From Marivirga lumbricoides (GTDB lineage: Bacteria; Bacteroidota; Bacteroidia; Cytophagales; Cyclobacteriaceae), in contig NZ_BMEC01000001.1 of NCBI RefSeq assembly GCF_014636295.1, forward strand, positions 372,001 through 436,000: a stretch of DNA of 64,000 nucleotides. The letters are read 5' to 3'. Shown here one piece after another: positions 16,497-24,879 of this stretch (within the stretch, counting starts at the first letter, position 1; every line of letters starts with the position of its first letter). The notes beneath the pieces were generated by a model, which was not told the DNA's origin, ran no database searches, and was given only the letters and a program-made list of their open reading frames with translations. The position numbers were made by a program, and so were the translations under genes.

Positions 16497-16556
16497 CTAG
16501 AGCCTGGAACTTAGAATCAAGATGGTTTATTGTCTTAATTCTAGGTTCTAGCATCT
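16497..16556 (+). terminator. Imperfect inverted repeat after sucC
   Basis: CTAGAGCCTGGAACTTAGAAT pairs imperfectly with ATTCTAGGTTCTAG downstream, with AAGA/TCTT inside. It may be the sucC terminator. It resembles the CTAGA-rich stretch at 37.63-37.74 kb and may be a dispersed palindromic sequence. Confidence 0.4.
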
Positions 16557-16569
16557 AACATCTTAAAAT

Positions 16570-16643
16570 GCACCTGTAGCTCAACTGGATAGAGTATCGG
16601 ATTTCGGCTCCGAGGGTTAGGGGTTCGACTCCCTTCAGGTGTA
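16570..16643 (+). tRNA. tRNA-Arg (anticodon TCG)
   Basis: A 74-base cloverleaf. Acceptor GCACCTG with CAGGTGT (terminal G-T pair). Anticodon stem TCGGA/TCCGA around loop TTTCGGC, so the anticodon is TCG. T arm with loop TTCGACT. CCA is not encoded. The protein-like frame on the opposite strand is an artefact of the tRNA. Confidence 0.95.
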
Positions 16644-16699
16644 CAAATCCCTGGTAATTGAAAAATTGCCGGGGATTTTCTGTTTATGGCAAATGCAGG

Positions 16700-17940
16700 T
16701 TTTGAAATATGTTTCGTGTGACACGAAACATGGCTCAAGCGGAATGTGTAGCAATCCCAAACCTCGTAGAGATGGTATTATGGTAATATAAACTTACCAT
16801 GCTTTAAAGTCCTGTAGGGACGGCATTATATGTCCTCAATATTCATTAAGCAGCGTTCTTATAAAATGTCATCCCGTTGGGATTTTGTAAACCATTCAAC
16901 TTGGTTGCTACCATAGTTTCGTCCCGCTGGGACTGATAGCTCTGATACACCACGGTCAAATTCTGTGATCTCAATGTAAGCAAGCTAAGAGCAGCTGAAA
17001 TGTATCGTGAGACACGAAGCATGGCTGAGATGGCTTAAATAATGTTTCGTGTGACACGAAACATGGCTAACCTGAAATGCCTATGGTCCAAAACCTCGTA
17101 GAGGTGGTATTATGGTAATAATTAAATTACCATTCTTTAAAGTCCTGTAGGGACGACATTATATCTCCTCAATATTCATTAAGCAGCCTTCTTATAAAAT
17201 GTCATCCCGTTGGGATTTTGTAAACCATTCAGCTTGATTGCTACCATAGTTTCGTCCCGCTGGGACTGATGCCTTTGATACACTAAGATCGAATTTTATG
17301 ATAGCATATTCAAACTAGCTAAGTGCATCTGAAATGTATCGTAAGACACGAAGCATGGCTGGAGATGGCTTAAATAATGTTTCTTGAGACACGAAACATG
17401 GCTAACGTGAAATGTCCATGGTCCAAAACCTCGTAGAGGTGGTATTATGGTAATAATTAACTTACCATGCTTTAAAGTCCTGTAAGGACGACATTATATC
17501 TCCTCAATATTCATTAAGCAGCCTTCTTATAAAATGTCATCCCGTTGGGATTTTGTAAACCATTCAGCTTGATTGCTACCATAGTTTCGTCCCGCTGGGA
17601 CTGATGCCTTTGATACACTAAGATCGAATTTTATGATAGCATATTCAAACTAGCTAAGTGCATCTGAAATGTATCGTAAGACACGAAGCATGGCTGGAGA
17701 TGGCTTAAATAATGTTTCGTGAGACAAGAAGCATGGCTAACGTGAAATGTCCATGGTCTAAAACCTCGTAGAGGTGGTATTTTGGTAATATAAACTTACC
17801 ATGCTTTAAAGTCCTGTAAGGACGACATTATATCTGACCTCATATGTAAGCAAACTAAGAGCAGCTAATGTATCGTAAGACACGAAGCATGGCTGAGATG
17901 GCTTAAATAATGTTTCGTGTGACACGAAACATGGCAATGA
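16700..17940. repeat. Tandem array of about 335-bp units with many palindromes (about 3.5 copies)
   Basis: The marker AAACCTCGTAGAG occurs at 16759, 17091, 17426 and 17761, giving periods of 332, 335 and 335 bases. The fourth unit has an internal deletion. Each unit carries short two-fold elements (CCTCGTAGAGG, TCCTGTAGGGA, TCCCGTTGGGA, TCCCGCTGGGA) and two longer palindromes. The type ATGTTTCGTGT-G-ACACGAAACAT is at 16709, 17042, 17377, 17712 and 17910; the variant ATGTATCGTGAGACACGAAGC is at 17000, 17334, 17669 and 17868. No reading frame is conserved across units. It fills the gap between tRNA-Arg and the OmpA gene. Confidence 0.9.
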
Positions 17941-17971
17941 AAAAATGAGTCACAGGCAAAAACCTGATTAT

Positions 17972-19984
17972 CTAACCATTTTGACTCTGACCTAAGATCT
18001 CTATTTCGGTTCTTCTGTTAATCTCCCTACCCCCTATTTCATCATCATTTGAGACCAGGGGACTTTCTTCTCCAAAGCCTTTGGCCTCTAAACGTTCGGC
18101 ATTAATACCATTTGCAATCAGGTAATCTACCACAGATTGCGCTCTTTTTTTAGAAAGCAACTTATTGTAAACTGAATTCCCGACATTATCGGTATGTCCA
18201 TTTATCTGCACCCTTAGCTCAGGTGAATTCACTAAAAGGTCTTTAATCACATCAAGCTCTCCTAGCGACTCAGTTCTTAAATCAGAGCTACCATTATCGA
18301 AGAAAATATTCTTAAGTACCATCTTTGTACCTGCTTCAGCCTTATCCAGCAATATTGAAACATCTATTTCCTGATACTCAGAAAATTCGGGTAACCTAAA
18401 ATTCATCGAATTAAACAGATAGCCTTTTCTATTCGTTGACACCCCATAATTACCCCCTTTCGGAACAATCAATTCGAATTCACCTGTTTGTGGATCAGCA
18501 AATGCTTCCGCAGTCAATACATTATTATTGTTATCAACCATCTTAATTTTAGCACCCACTGGTAAGCCCGTGCTGGCATCAAGTACTTTCCCTTTAAATA
18601 CAGTAACCACAGTTTTAGCTTCAGGTTCAGCCAACTCTACATCAACCTCTTTATCATTCTCAGAAGTTATTACAGTATTTTCTGCTAATACAGGTTCAGG
18701 TGTGGGCTCGGAAGGGGCTATTTCTTCAACTTCTATTGTTGGTTCCATATCTACATGGTAGATATCTGCCTTTCCAAAACCATCTGGTCTTCCGGTAGCA
18801 TAATAAGCATGCTTAAAATCGGACGAGATCACAAAATAATTATCATCATAAACTGTATTGATAGGGTATCCTAAATTAACCGGTTCCTGAAATTCCTGAC
18901 CTTCCAATTTACTATAATAGATGTCATATCCGCCCATTCCCTGATGGCCGGAAGAACTAAAATATAAGATATGTCCGTCCGGATGTATCATCGGTGCTTC
19001 CTCAGACGCCTCAGTGTTGACGGTAGGCCCAAGGTTTTGAGCAGTACCCCATTCGCCATCCTCTCCTTTTGTAGACCTGTAAATATCCAGGCCACCGTAA
19101 CCATCCGGACGCTCGCTTGAGAAATATAAGGTTTTACCGTCAGCAGTTATAGACACCGATGTTTCCCGAAAACTGGAGTTGATCTTATAGCTTAGCGGTT
19201 GAGGATAAGTCCATGTTGAATTTTCAAAATTTGAAAAATAAATATCACCATTGCCCTTTTCAGAATAGACAAAAAGCGTTTCTCCATTAGGAGAGATAGA
19301 AATTACAGCATCATGATAATCACTGTTTAAGTTCTTGCCTAGTTTTTGGGGCTTGCTCCACTGCCCATCTTGAAGGGAAGAGCTGTAAATGTCTTCATAA
19401 AAACTACCGTCCGCTAATTTCATACCTCCCGTAGAACCTGCTCTGTTTGATGTGAAATAAAGTGTTTTGCCGTCAGCCATTAACGCGGGTGAGTAATCGT
19501 GATATTGTGAATTGACAGTTTGACCGAGGTTTTCAACAACTACAGGTTGAGGCTTACTGTATAAGGAATCAGCTGTTAGGCATTCTGAAATATGAAAGTC
19601 GGCTTGATAACGGTTACTTCTTTTTTTGTCACTATAAAGTTCGAAATATCTGATAGCCTCCTTAAAATTATAATTGTATTGATGAGCAAGCCCTAAATAA
19701 AAGTCTATGTTATTTCCAATTGTAGGATTGAGTTGCCTCACTAAAGTGAGCTCTTTGAGTGCTTCATCAATCCTAAAATCAAATAAATAGGCTATCCCCA
19801 ATCCGTAAGTGGCGTCCAAATTCCCGGGCTTGTATTGCAAAGCCTTTTTATAAAAACTTATGGCTTTGCTAAAGTCACTATCGTTTAGGTATTGATCACC
19901 CTTTTTAAGACTTGCTTTAAAATTTTGCGCTTGAAGGGCCGAGCTACATATGATAATTAACAAAAAAACTTTTACCCGAAGCAT
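17972..19984 (-). CDS. TPR-PD40-OmpA family outer-membrane protein (PorE-like)
   Basis: 670 residues with a signal peptide (VFLLIIICSSALQAQ). TPR repeats cover about 25-150 (DQYLNDSDFSKAISFYKKAL, PGNLDATYGLGIAYLF). PD40/WD40-like beta-propeller repeats cover about 165-415 (SPALMADGKTLYFTSNRAG and similar). A CarboxypepD_reg-like domain is at about 455-540 (FKGKVLDASTGLPVGAKIKM). An OmpA C-terminal peptidoglycan-binding domain covers about 555-665 (INGHTDNVGN, RAQSVVDYLI, NRRTEIEI). This order and length match PorE, which tethers the T9SS to the cell wall, but many Bacteroidota have several such paralogues. The exact member cannot be decided here. Confidence 0.88.
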   Translation of the reverse strand: MLRVKVFLLIIICSSALQAQNFKASLKKGDQYLNDSDFSKAISFYKKALQYKPGNLDATYGLGIAYLFDFRIDEALKELTLVRQLNPTIGNNIDFYLGLAHQYNYNFKEAIRYFELYSDKKRSNRYQADFHISECLTADSLYSKPQPVVVENLGQTVNSQYHDYSPALMADGKTLYFTSNRAGSTGGMKLADGSFYEDIYSSSLQDGQWSKPQKLGKNLNSDYHDAVISISPNGETLFVYSEKGNGDIYFSNFENSTWTYPQPLSYKINSSFRETSVSITADGKTLYFSSERPDGYGGLDIYRSTKGEDGEWGTAQNLGPTVNTEASEEAPMIHPDGHILYFSSSGHQGMGGYDIYYSKLEGQEFQEPVNLGYPINTVYDDNYFVISSDFKHAYYATGRPDGFGKADIYHVDMEPTIEVEEIAPSEPTPEPVLAENTVITSENDKEVDVELAEPEAKTVVTVFKGKVLDASTGLPVGAKIKMVDNNNNVLTAEAFADPQTGEFELIVPKGGNYGVSTNRKGYLFNSMNFRLPEFSEYQEIDVSILLDKAEAGTKMVLKNIFFDNGSSDLRTESLGELDVIKDLLVNSPELRVQINGHTDNVGNSVYNKLLSKKRAQSVVDYLIANGINAERLEAKGFGEESPLVSNDDEIGGREINRRTEIEILGQSQNG

Positions 19985-20173
19985 AATTTGATTACCTCAC
20001 TAAACTGTTTATGCAATTGATAGTGTGAACATTAAGTAGCGAATTTAATGAAAATTATGACATTAAAACTAAAAGAAAGGCCTTAAAAATTAATTGACTT
20101 CTTACACGGGGAGTTTTTATGGACCTGCTTTATTACATTATATGGTGTGGTTGTCCCACTACTCTACACTAAA

Positions 20174-20598
20174 TAGGCTACTTATGGAAAATGAAATTGA
20201 ACTCAAAAACCAGATATACTTACCTTAATAAGTGTTTATTAAGCTTTAAAACTAAGTATAAAACCTCAAAAAAGAGAAATCTTACTAAATACTGATGTTT
20301 CAATTATACTTTAAGCTATTTTAAACAAAATTTTATTCTTTATCTTTTTGCTACTATATAACAAGACTTGATTTCCTTCAATGGAAAACTATTCCATCTC
20401 GTAAAACACCCCTGTAGTCCCCTCCAGGGTAACACCCCTATAATCCCCTCAAGGGGATAGCCTCACAGATGTAAGTCAGCAGAAAACCAAAAGCATCAAC
20501 ACTATTTTCTATCGTAAAAAAAGTTTTGTTATCTCAATTGAGGTTCAGTTCAAAGGACTGCGATGACTTGATCAAAAAGATGTCAGCCAGAGGCTGAC
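20174..20598. repeat. Copy 1 of a 0.4-kb dispersed direct repeat
   Basis: From TAGGCTAC at 20174 to the CAGCCAGAGGCTG hairpin near 20598, this stretch matches 31819-32218 in the same orientation nearly base for base. Shared landmarks are CTTAATAAGTGTTT, AAACTAAGTATAAAACCTC, CTACTATATAACAAGACTTG and ATCCCCTCAAGGGGAT. This copy carries a short extra segment around 20410-20440. No protein-coding frame is conserved. The gene-free interval 19985-20745 contains nothing else I can name. Confidence 0.88.
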
Positions 20599-20745
20599 CA
20601 GCCTTTGCCGTAATACGGGCAAGAAATCACCAACCATCAAAGCCGCTCATTATATAGTAATTGTTAAAATATCGCATTAGCAAAAAAGAGTTTATCATTT
20701 TGAAATAATGATGTTATTTTCCATCATAAAAAAACGTTTTATTCT

Positions 20746-21276
20746 CTATGGTTTTCTCCTCACACCTGACAGCAACTTAGCATCAAACTTTTCTTTGCTG
20801 TCATGGCTGGCTTGGTGCAAAACTGAAATATCCCCTGTAGATTCAAGTACAACCGCAATCACTTGGTCGTAATTGAGGACGTTCGCCTCACGCAGTTTGG
20901 CAATTAACTGGTCTTCTTCAATTCGGGCATACTTTAAGTTTTTATATAAGATGGTATTGCCATCCATCAAAAGCAATGGCGCATTGGAAATTAAATTGCT
21001 TAAAAATGGGCTTTTTCTCTGGAGCCAGGAAAAGATAAAGGTAATCATCAGAAGTCCGGCAATGGCTACAGTGCCATGAGCCAGTGTGGTGCTTGAGGTA
21101 AGTATGGAAGAAATTATACTACCAATGGCCACTGTAAAAGCAAAATCATAGGCGGTGAACTTGGCGAAGGATCGCAACCCCACGATACGGGTGAGTAGTA
21201 TAATCACTACAAAAATGATTGCACAACCGATTAAAGTCTGGATGATAGGGTCATCATTAGTATAAATCCATTTCAT
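20746..21276 (-). CDS. DUF421/YetF family membrane protein
   Basis: 176 residues. The N-terminal half has three membrane helices (LIGCAIIFVVIILLTRIVGL, FAFTVAIGSIISSILTSS, TVAIAGLLMITFIFSWL). The conserved signature RIVGLRSFAKFTAYDFAFTVAIGS is typical of DUF421. The cytoplasmic C-terminal half is the YetF domain (APLLLMDGNTILYKNLKYARI, then ALLRE-like LIAKLREANVLNYDQVIAVVLES). Function of the family is unknown. It is the first gene inside the interval bracketed by the two 0.4-kb repeats. Confidence 0.9.
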   Translation of the reverse strand: MKWIYTNDDPIIQTLIGCAIIFVVIILLTRIVGLRSFAKFTAYDFAFTVAIGSIISSILTSSTTLAHGTVAIAGLLMITFIFSWLQRKSPFLSNLISNAPLLLMDGNTILYKNLKYARIEEDQLIAKLREANVLNYDQVIAVVLESTGDISVLHQASHDSKEKFDAKLLSGVRRKP

Positions 21277-21429
21277 AAAGTTGAGTTAAAGAATATATAT
21301 TCTCACTCTGACTAACGTATTTTCATGAGCACGGACTAAGATTGTTTCAATAATTCGGATTATTTCAATTATGCTATTCCCAGTTTTTTAAATAGTAGTT
21401 GTGGAAATACTAATATTGTTGAAATGAAA

Positions 21430-22023
21430 TTATTGACAATAGTTATACTTTCTTACTATTTTGGAAATGTCCTTGTGGTTATATTCCTCATTCAAAATTT
21501 TATTTGAAAGTTCTTCACAATCTTTAAAATAGTCGCTAAAATCCTGCTTAAAATTCTTCTTTCTCACCTCCTTGAAAACAGTTTCATTATAACGCTTTAC
21601 ATAAAAGTTTTCCTTTACGTTTGTATGAGTCATTGGAGCCATTCCCGGAGCTCCGCCAGCACTCCATGATGTGACAGTAACATTTTTGTACAAACTTAAC
21701 TTCCTACCATGTTGAACATTTTCTAAAAACGAAGAACCATTGGATATAAAATTATGACTGGAGTATCCATACCCCTTAATTGTGTTCGGGTAAAGCTTTA
21801 ATTTAGTTCCATCTTTTTGTACAAAGGTTACAGCAGAGTATTTTTTTGTATCATTTAACAAATTATCTTTGACTAATCCAGTAATCTTTACTGAATCTCT
21901 GTTTAAAACATATCCTTCCCAATAGCTGATGTTTTGCTTTAACTTTAGGTACCTTTTGGATTCCTGAGCACAACCCACTGAAAGCGTGGTTATTAAAAGC
22001 ACAAGGGTAATAATCAATTTCAT
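21430..22023 (-). CDS. Hypothetical lipoprotein or secreted protein
   Basis: 197 residues starting with a hydrophobic signal (MKLIITLVLLITTLSVGC). The lipobox-like SVGC suggests lipid anchoring with the mature protein starting CAQESKRY. The rest is mixed alpha/beta and charged, with no recognised domain. The middle holds a glycine and methionine rich turn (SAGGAPGMAPMTHTNV). No function can be assigned. Next gene on the same strand is another small lipoprotein, 159 bases away. Confidence 0.6.
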   Translation of the reverse strand: MKLIITLVLLITTLSVGCAQESKRYLKLKQNISYWEGYVLNRDSVKITGLVKDNLLNDTKKYSAVTFVQKDGTKLKLYPNTIKGYGYSSHNFISNGSSFLENVQHGRKLSLYKNVTVTSWSAGGAPGMAPMTHTNVKENFYVKRYNETVFKEVRKKNFKQDFSDYFKDCEELSNKILNEEYNHKDISKIVRKYNYCQ

Positions 22024-22181
22024 ATAAAACTTATAAATTTTTAATCAATTTTATTATCGATGAGTCTACACTCAGTGAGGTGATCAAATTAAGATATTAT
22101 TTATCGCTACAAAGTAGCTAAAACCAATAATAGAAACTGAGCCAATAAGCAGAATTAATTTTTAGTTATTGTTGGCCTCTC

Positions 22182-22583
22182 CTATCTTTTTGTTCTCTGG
22201 TAATCAATTAATTTTAAGGATAATTGATTGTTGTTAATATTTTTAATCCAATAATGATCTTTTATTGATCCTCTCCAGTCGTTGTATTTAATTAAAATGG
22301 TGGAGTCAGAGGTTTGAGACCATATACCGGTAACTTTTTCAAATTCTAGTGGCGGAGTTGCGCAGCCTCCTATTAGTTGGACTCTTTCTAATGTATTATC
22401 TGGTTTAAAATTTAATCCAAAGTTATTCATGCTAAGTGTATCGGATTTTACATATTTCTCAATCTGTTCATCATCTGTATCGTAGATCCACGATCCAAAA
22501 AATTCTTCTTTATCAGGTTTATTATTTTTATATTCACATGAGAACAAAAATATTACTGGTAATAAAGTATAAATCCAATTTTT
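22182..22583 (-). CDS. Small hypothetical lipoprotein
   Basis: About 133 residues from the ATG at 22583. This start was chosen over the longer frame (to 22625) because it begins directly with a lipoprotein signal, MKNWIYTLLPVIFLFSC, with Cys17 as the lipidation site. The mature part has a lipocalin-like pattern (FFGSWIYDTDDE, GIWSQTSDSTILIKYND, LSLKLIDYQR), seen in many Bacteroidota lipoproteins of unknown role. Homology is not certain. The TIR-HD gene lies upstream on the same strand, 53 bases away. Confidence 0.6.
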   Translation of the reverse strand, partial: KNWIYTLLPVIFLFSCEYKNNKPDKEEFFGSWIYDTDDEQIEKYVKSDTLSMNNFGLNFKPDNTLERVQLIGGCATPPLEFEKVTGIWSQTSDSTILIKYNDWRGSIKDHYWIKNINNNQLSLKLIDYQRTKR

Positions 22584-22636
22584 CATTATAATCATTTTTT
22601 TTTGGTAATTGTGGATACCGCTCAATTATATTCATT

Positions 22637-23941
22637 TTAGTGTTTGTTACTAACATTATTGAAAAAAAGGGGTACTACTTCAATTGCACTTTTCACAGCA
22701 CTTTCCGGAAGTTGAAATAAGCTTTTTTCCTGAAATAGTTTATCAGGGTTAGAATAATATTGATCCGCTTTACTTCTATCTTGCAAATTGATAACTAAGT
22801 TAAGAATCTTGTTATCTAATTTATTTGTCCTAAGGAATTTTTTGATGTCTGGATTTTCGAAGAAATCTCGCATAAGTTTTGTAAAGAAAACGGAGTCTAC
22901 CCCTAGTTTGCCCCTATAAAAATGTAAATACCTCCATATTGCTATTATAGGATCAATTTTATCAAACGTTCTGAATGTTAAATTGATTTTTGAGGTTTTG
23001 TTAGAAAGGATTTTATTGACTGTATCAATTGATATTCTATGTCTTTCATTTAGAAATAGCCAAATAAAATCATTTGCAATTTTTTCTCGTTTTGATGGTT
23101 CTACACTTCTAAGTCTTGCCTCTGCATATGTTCTTGAATATTTTCTTTGCCTTTGTGACATTGGCGTATAAGTTGGAATATCTCCAAGAACTACTTCGTT
23201 TAACTCATGAAATGCAATGCACCGAGCTAACTCTACATATTCTTGTTGTTCGATCCCATGATCAATGTGTGGCAATAGAAAATCTGCTACATATGCAACT
23301 GACAAAATATGATCATATATTGACCTTGCAGGAATTTTAGCTTGTTTATATTTCTTCAACCTCAGTATTTTACCAGATCGATTGATTTTCTTTAGCGACT
23401 CTAAAATGTTTATTTTCTTATGAGCCCTTAAAGGAAGAGAAATATGTTCATCCTTCATGTCTTCAAGAAAATCCAAAGTACAATCATATATGCTACTGGT
23501 ATTTGGCTTTCCTTCACCCCAGCGGTGTATTTCTTCTTTCTCATGCTTCATAGAGTTAAGAGTTTCAAGAAGGACTGAAAGATTACTTTCATAGCCATTA
23601 TCATCTCTAAAGTCTGCATACTTTATATCGGTCAAGAATTTAGGAATCTCGCAATCACTAATAAGTATTGGAAGAATTATTATTTTGCTTTCTTTTACCT
23701 GCTTAAAATATTGTGCCTGCCATTCAGATTGTACCCATTTGCTGTGGACTGAAAAAGGACTTAGAAAAAGCATAAAAACATCTGTATCTTCTAATCCCTG
23801 TTGAATAAATGTTACTATTGACCCACCGATTGGTATATTATCACTATCAAGCCAAGTATCAAAGCCATGGGATTTAAGATCTTTATTAATTCGAAGAACA
23901 AGTTTTTTGTCCTTTGTTGCGTGGCTCAAAAATATTTTCAT
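22637..23941 (-). CDS. TIR domain fused to a YfbR-like HD phosphohydrolase domain
   Basis: 434 residues. Residues 1-135 are a TIR domain: KIFLSHATKDKKLVLRINKDL, TWLDSDNIPIGG (BB-loop region), and SKWVQSEW, where Glu73 is in the place of the NADase catalytic glutamate. After a linker, residues about 195-345 look like an HD hydrolase of the YfbR type: His211 (SIYDH), His245-Glu246 (FHELNEVVLGDIPTYT, compare HD-xxE-GD-PT in YfbR) and Asp331. The usual HD pair is HE here. YfbR enzymes hydrolyse deoxynucleoside monophosphates; TIR domains of bacterial defence cleave NAD or make cyclic ADP-ribose signals. The combination suggests nucleotide-based antiphage immunity, which is an inference. The next genes upstream on the same strand are a microprotein and a SLATT-like remnant. 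Confidence 0.75.
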   Translation of the reverse strand: MKIFLSHATKDKKLVLRINKDLKSHGFDTWLDSDNIPIGGSIVTFIQQGLEDTDVFMLFLSPFSVHSKWVQSEWQAQYFKQVKESKIIILPILISDCEIPKFLTDIKYADFRDDNGYESNLSVLLETLNSMKHEKEEIHRWGEGKPNTSSIYDCTLDFLEDMKDEHISLPLRAHKKINILESLKKINRSGKILRLKKYKQAKIPARSIYDHILSVAYVADFLLPHIDHGIEQQEYVELARCIAFHELNEVVLGDIPTYTPMSQRQRKYSRTYAEARLRSVEPSKREKIANDFIWLFLNERHRISIDTVNKILSNKTSKINLTFRTFDKIDPIIAIWRYLHFYRGKLGVDSVFFTKLMRDFFENPDIKKFLRTNKLDNKILNLVINLQDRSKADQYYSNPDKLFQEKSLFQLPESAVKSAIEVVPLFFNNVSNKH

Positions 23942-24081
23942 ATTTCTTCTATAAACAGTTTACATACATATTTTACAATTTCGAAGTATTTCCCTTTCTA
24001 CCGAAACCAAAATGTGCTACGAAGGGAAAAACTTGTGGTAAGCCATTCACCGGCCATAAGCTATCGCATTGTTGGCGAAAG

Positions 24082-24222
24082 TTATTTTTTCTCTTTTGGA
24101 AGTGGTGGAGTAGAATTTTTCATGCTATGTACTTTGCTTTCATCTAAGCCTTCTTTTGAACTTTTATCTGGAGAGGGCTTGAGTGGTGGTGGAGGCGGAG
24201 TTTTCCGATTCTTGTCAGACAT
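24082..24222 (-). CDS. 46-residue proline-rich small protein
   Basis: A short open frame (ATG at 24222, stop at 24082-24084). It is rich in Pro, Lys and Ser, with two PP clusters (KTPPPPPLKPSP near the start and STPPLPKEKK at the end). No cysteine, no membrane segment; predicted disordered. It starts 11 bases after the end of the SLATT-like remnant and precedes the TIR-HD gene by 140 bases, all on one strand, as expected for an operon. It may be a linker, adaptor or regulator peptide of this cluster. Coding status is inferred from position and composition only. Confidence 0.5.
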   Translation of the reverse strand: MSDKNRKTPPPPPLKPSPDKSSKEGLDESKVHSMKNSTPPLPKEKK

Positions 24223-24233
24223 TGTCTTTGATT

Positions 24234-24729
24234 TTAGTATTCAACATTATAATTATTTTTCACATAAAATCTCATTTCTTCTTCGACCACTTTTACGATT
24301 TTCTCATCTTCTGTCACCAGAGTATCATCGTTTAAACATAAGTGTTCAACACCTCGAGTTTTTAAGTCGAAAAACTGTTCAGTAGCACCATCTTCTTAGA
24401 TTTTTTTTTTTCAAACTTATACACCAGAGTCTTTCATAGTCTAGATGAAGGTTCTGCATTTTTAGTGCTCCTTCGCTGAGTTCTTTGACGTATTTGGAAT
24501 ATGGGAAGTATGGTTTAATGATTGTAACAACATTTGCCGCTACAATTATTATCACCCAAACCATTTGCAGTTCTTGCCAAATAGCCCAAGCCGCAATGCT
24601 TCCAGAAGAAGTTAGTGCGAGAAAGATATTGATGCCTAGGTCATATTTCTGAAATTGAGTCATTGCATAGTCCAAGTATAAAGCTTGAAACTTGCTATCA
24701 ATCATATAGTACCAAATTTTCTCTCTCAT
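24234..24729 (-). pseudogene. SLATT-like two-helix membrane effector gene, frameshifted
   Basis: The first 101 or so codons (24729 down to about 24425) encode an amphipathic start and two membrane helices (GINIFLALTSSGSIAAWAIW and VWVIIIVAANVVTII) followed by PYFPYSKYVKEL. This resembles SLATT-type 2TM effectors of bacterial conflict systems. At a run of 11 A residues on the minus strand (near 24405-24415) the frame shifts and soon stops. The continuation is clear in the next frame: EDGATEQFFDLKTRGVEHL through VVEEEMRFYVKNNYNVEY, stop at 24234. That frame also has an in-frame TAA immediately before EDGATEQ. Two lesions point to real decay, although a homopolymer reading error could explain one. 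The truncated 116-residue product would keep both helices. Confidence 0.6.
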
Positions 24730-24879
24730 TTTATTTTTTCAATTTTCGGCAACGTTAAGAATATGGGGCGTTGGACATTTCAAAGTTCCAAAGCACCAAT
24801 TCCTTAGACTTTCTTAAATGTAATCATTTTCGATTTTAAGACTATCTGCCCAATAACCTATATTTAGTGTTAGTTGCAT

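Noticed and set aside
16541-16738. 65-residue minus-strand frame over tRNA-Arg(TCG)
   Set aside because: It covers the tRNA gene and the SRTPNPRSRNPILYPVELQ string is the usual translation of a tRNA complement.
16700-17940. CRISPR array
   Set aside because: Period of 335 bases with repeats spread over the whole unit; no short identical repeats with unique spacers and no cas genes.
23867-24385. 172-residue plus-strand frame opposite the TIR-HD and SLATT region
   Set aside because: It runs antisense to the start of the TIR-HD gene, the microprotein and the preserved SLATT tail, and has no recognisable domain.
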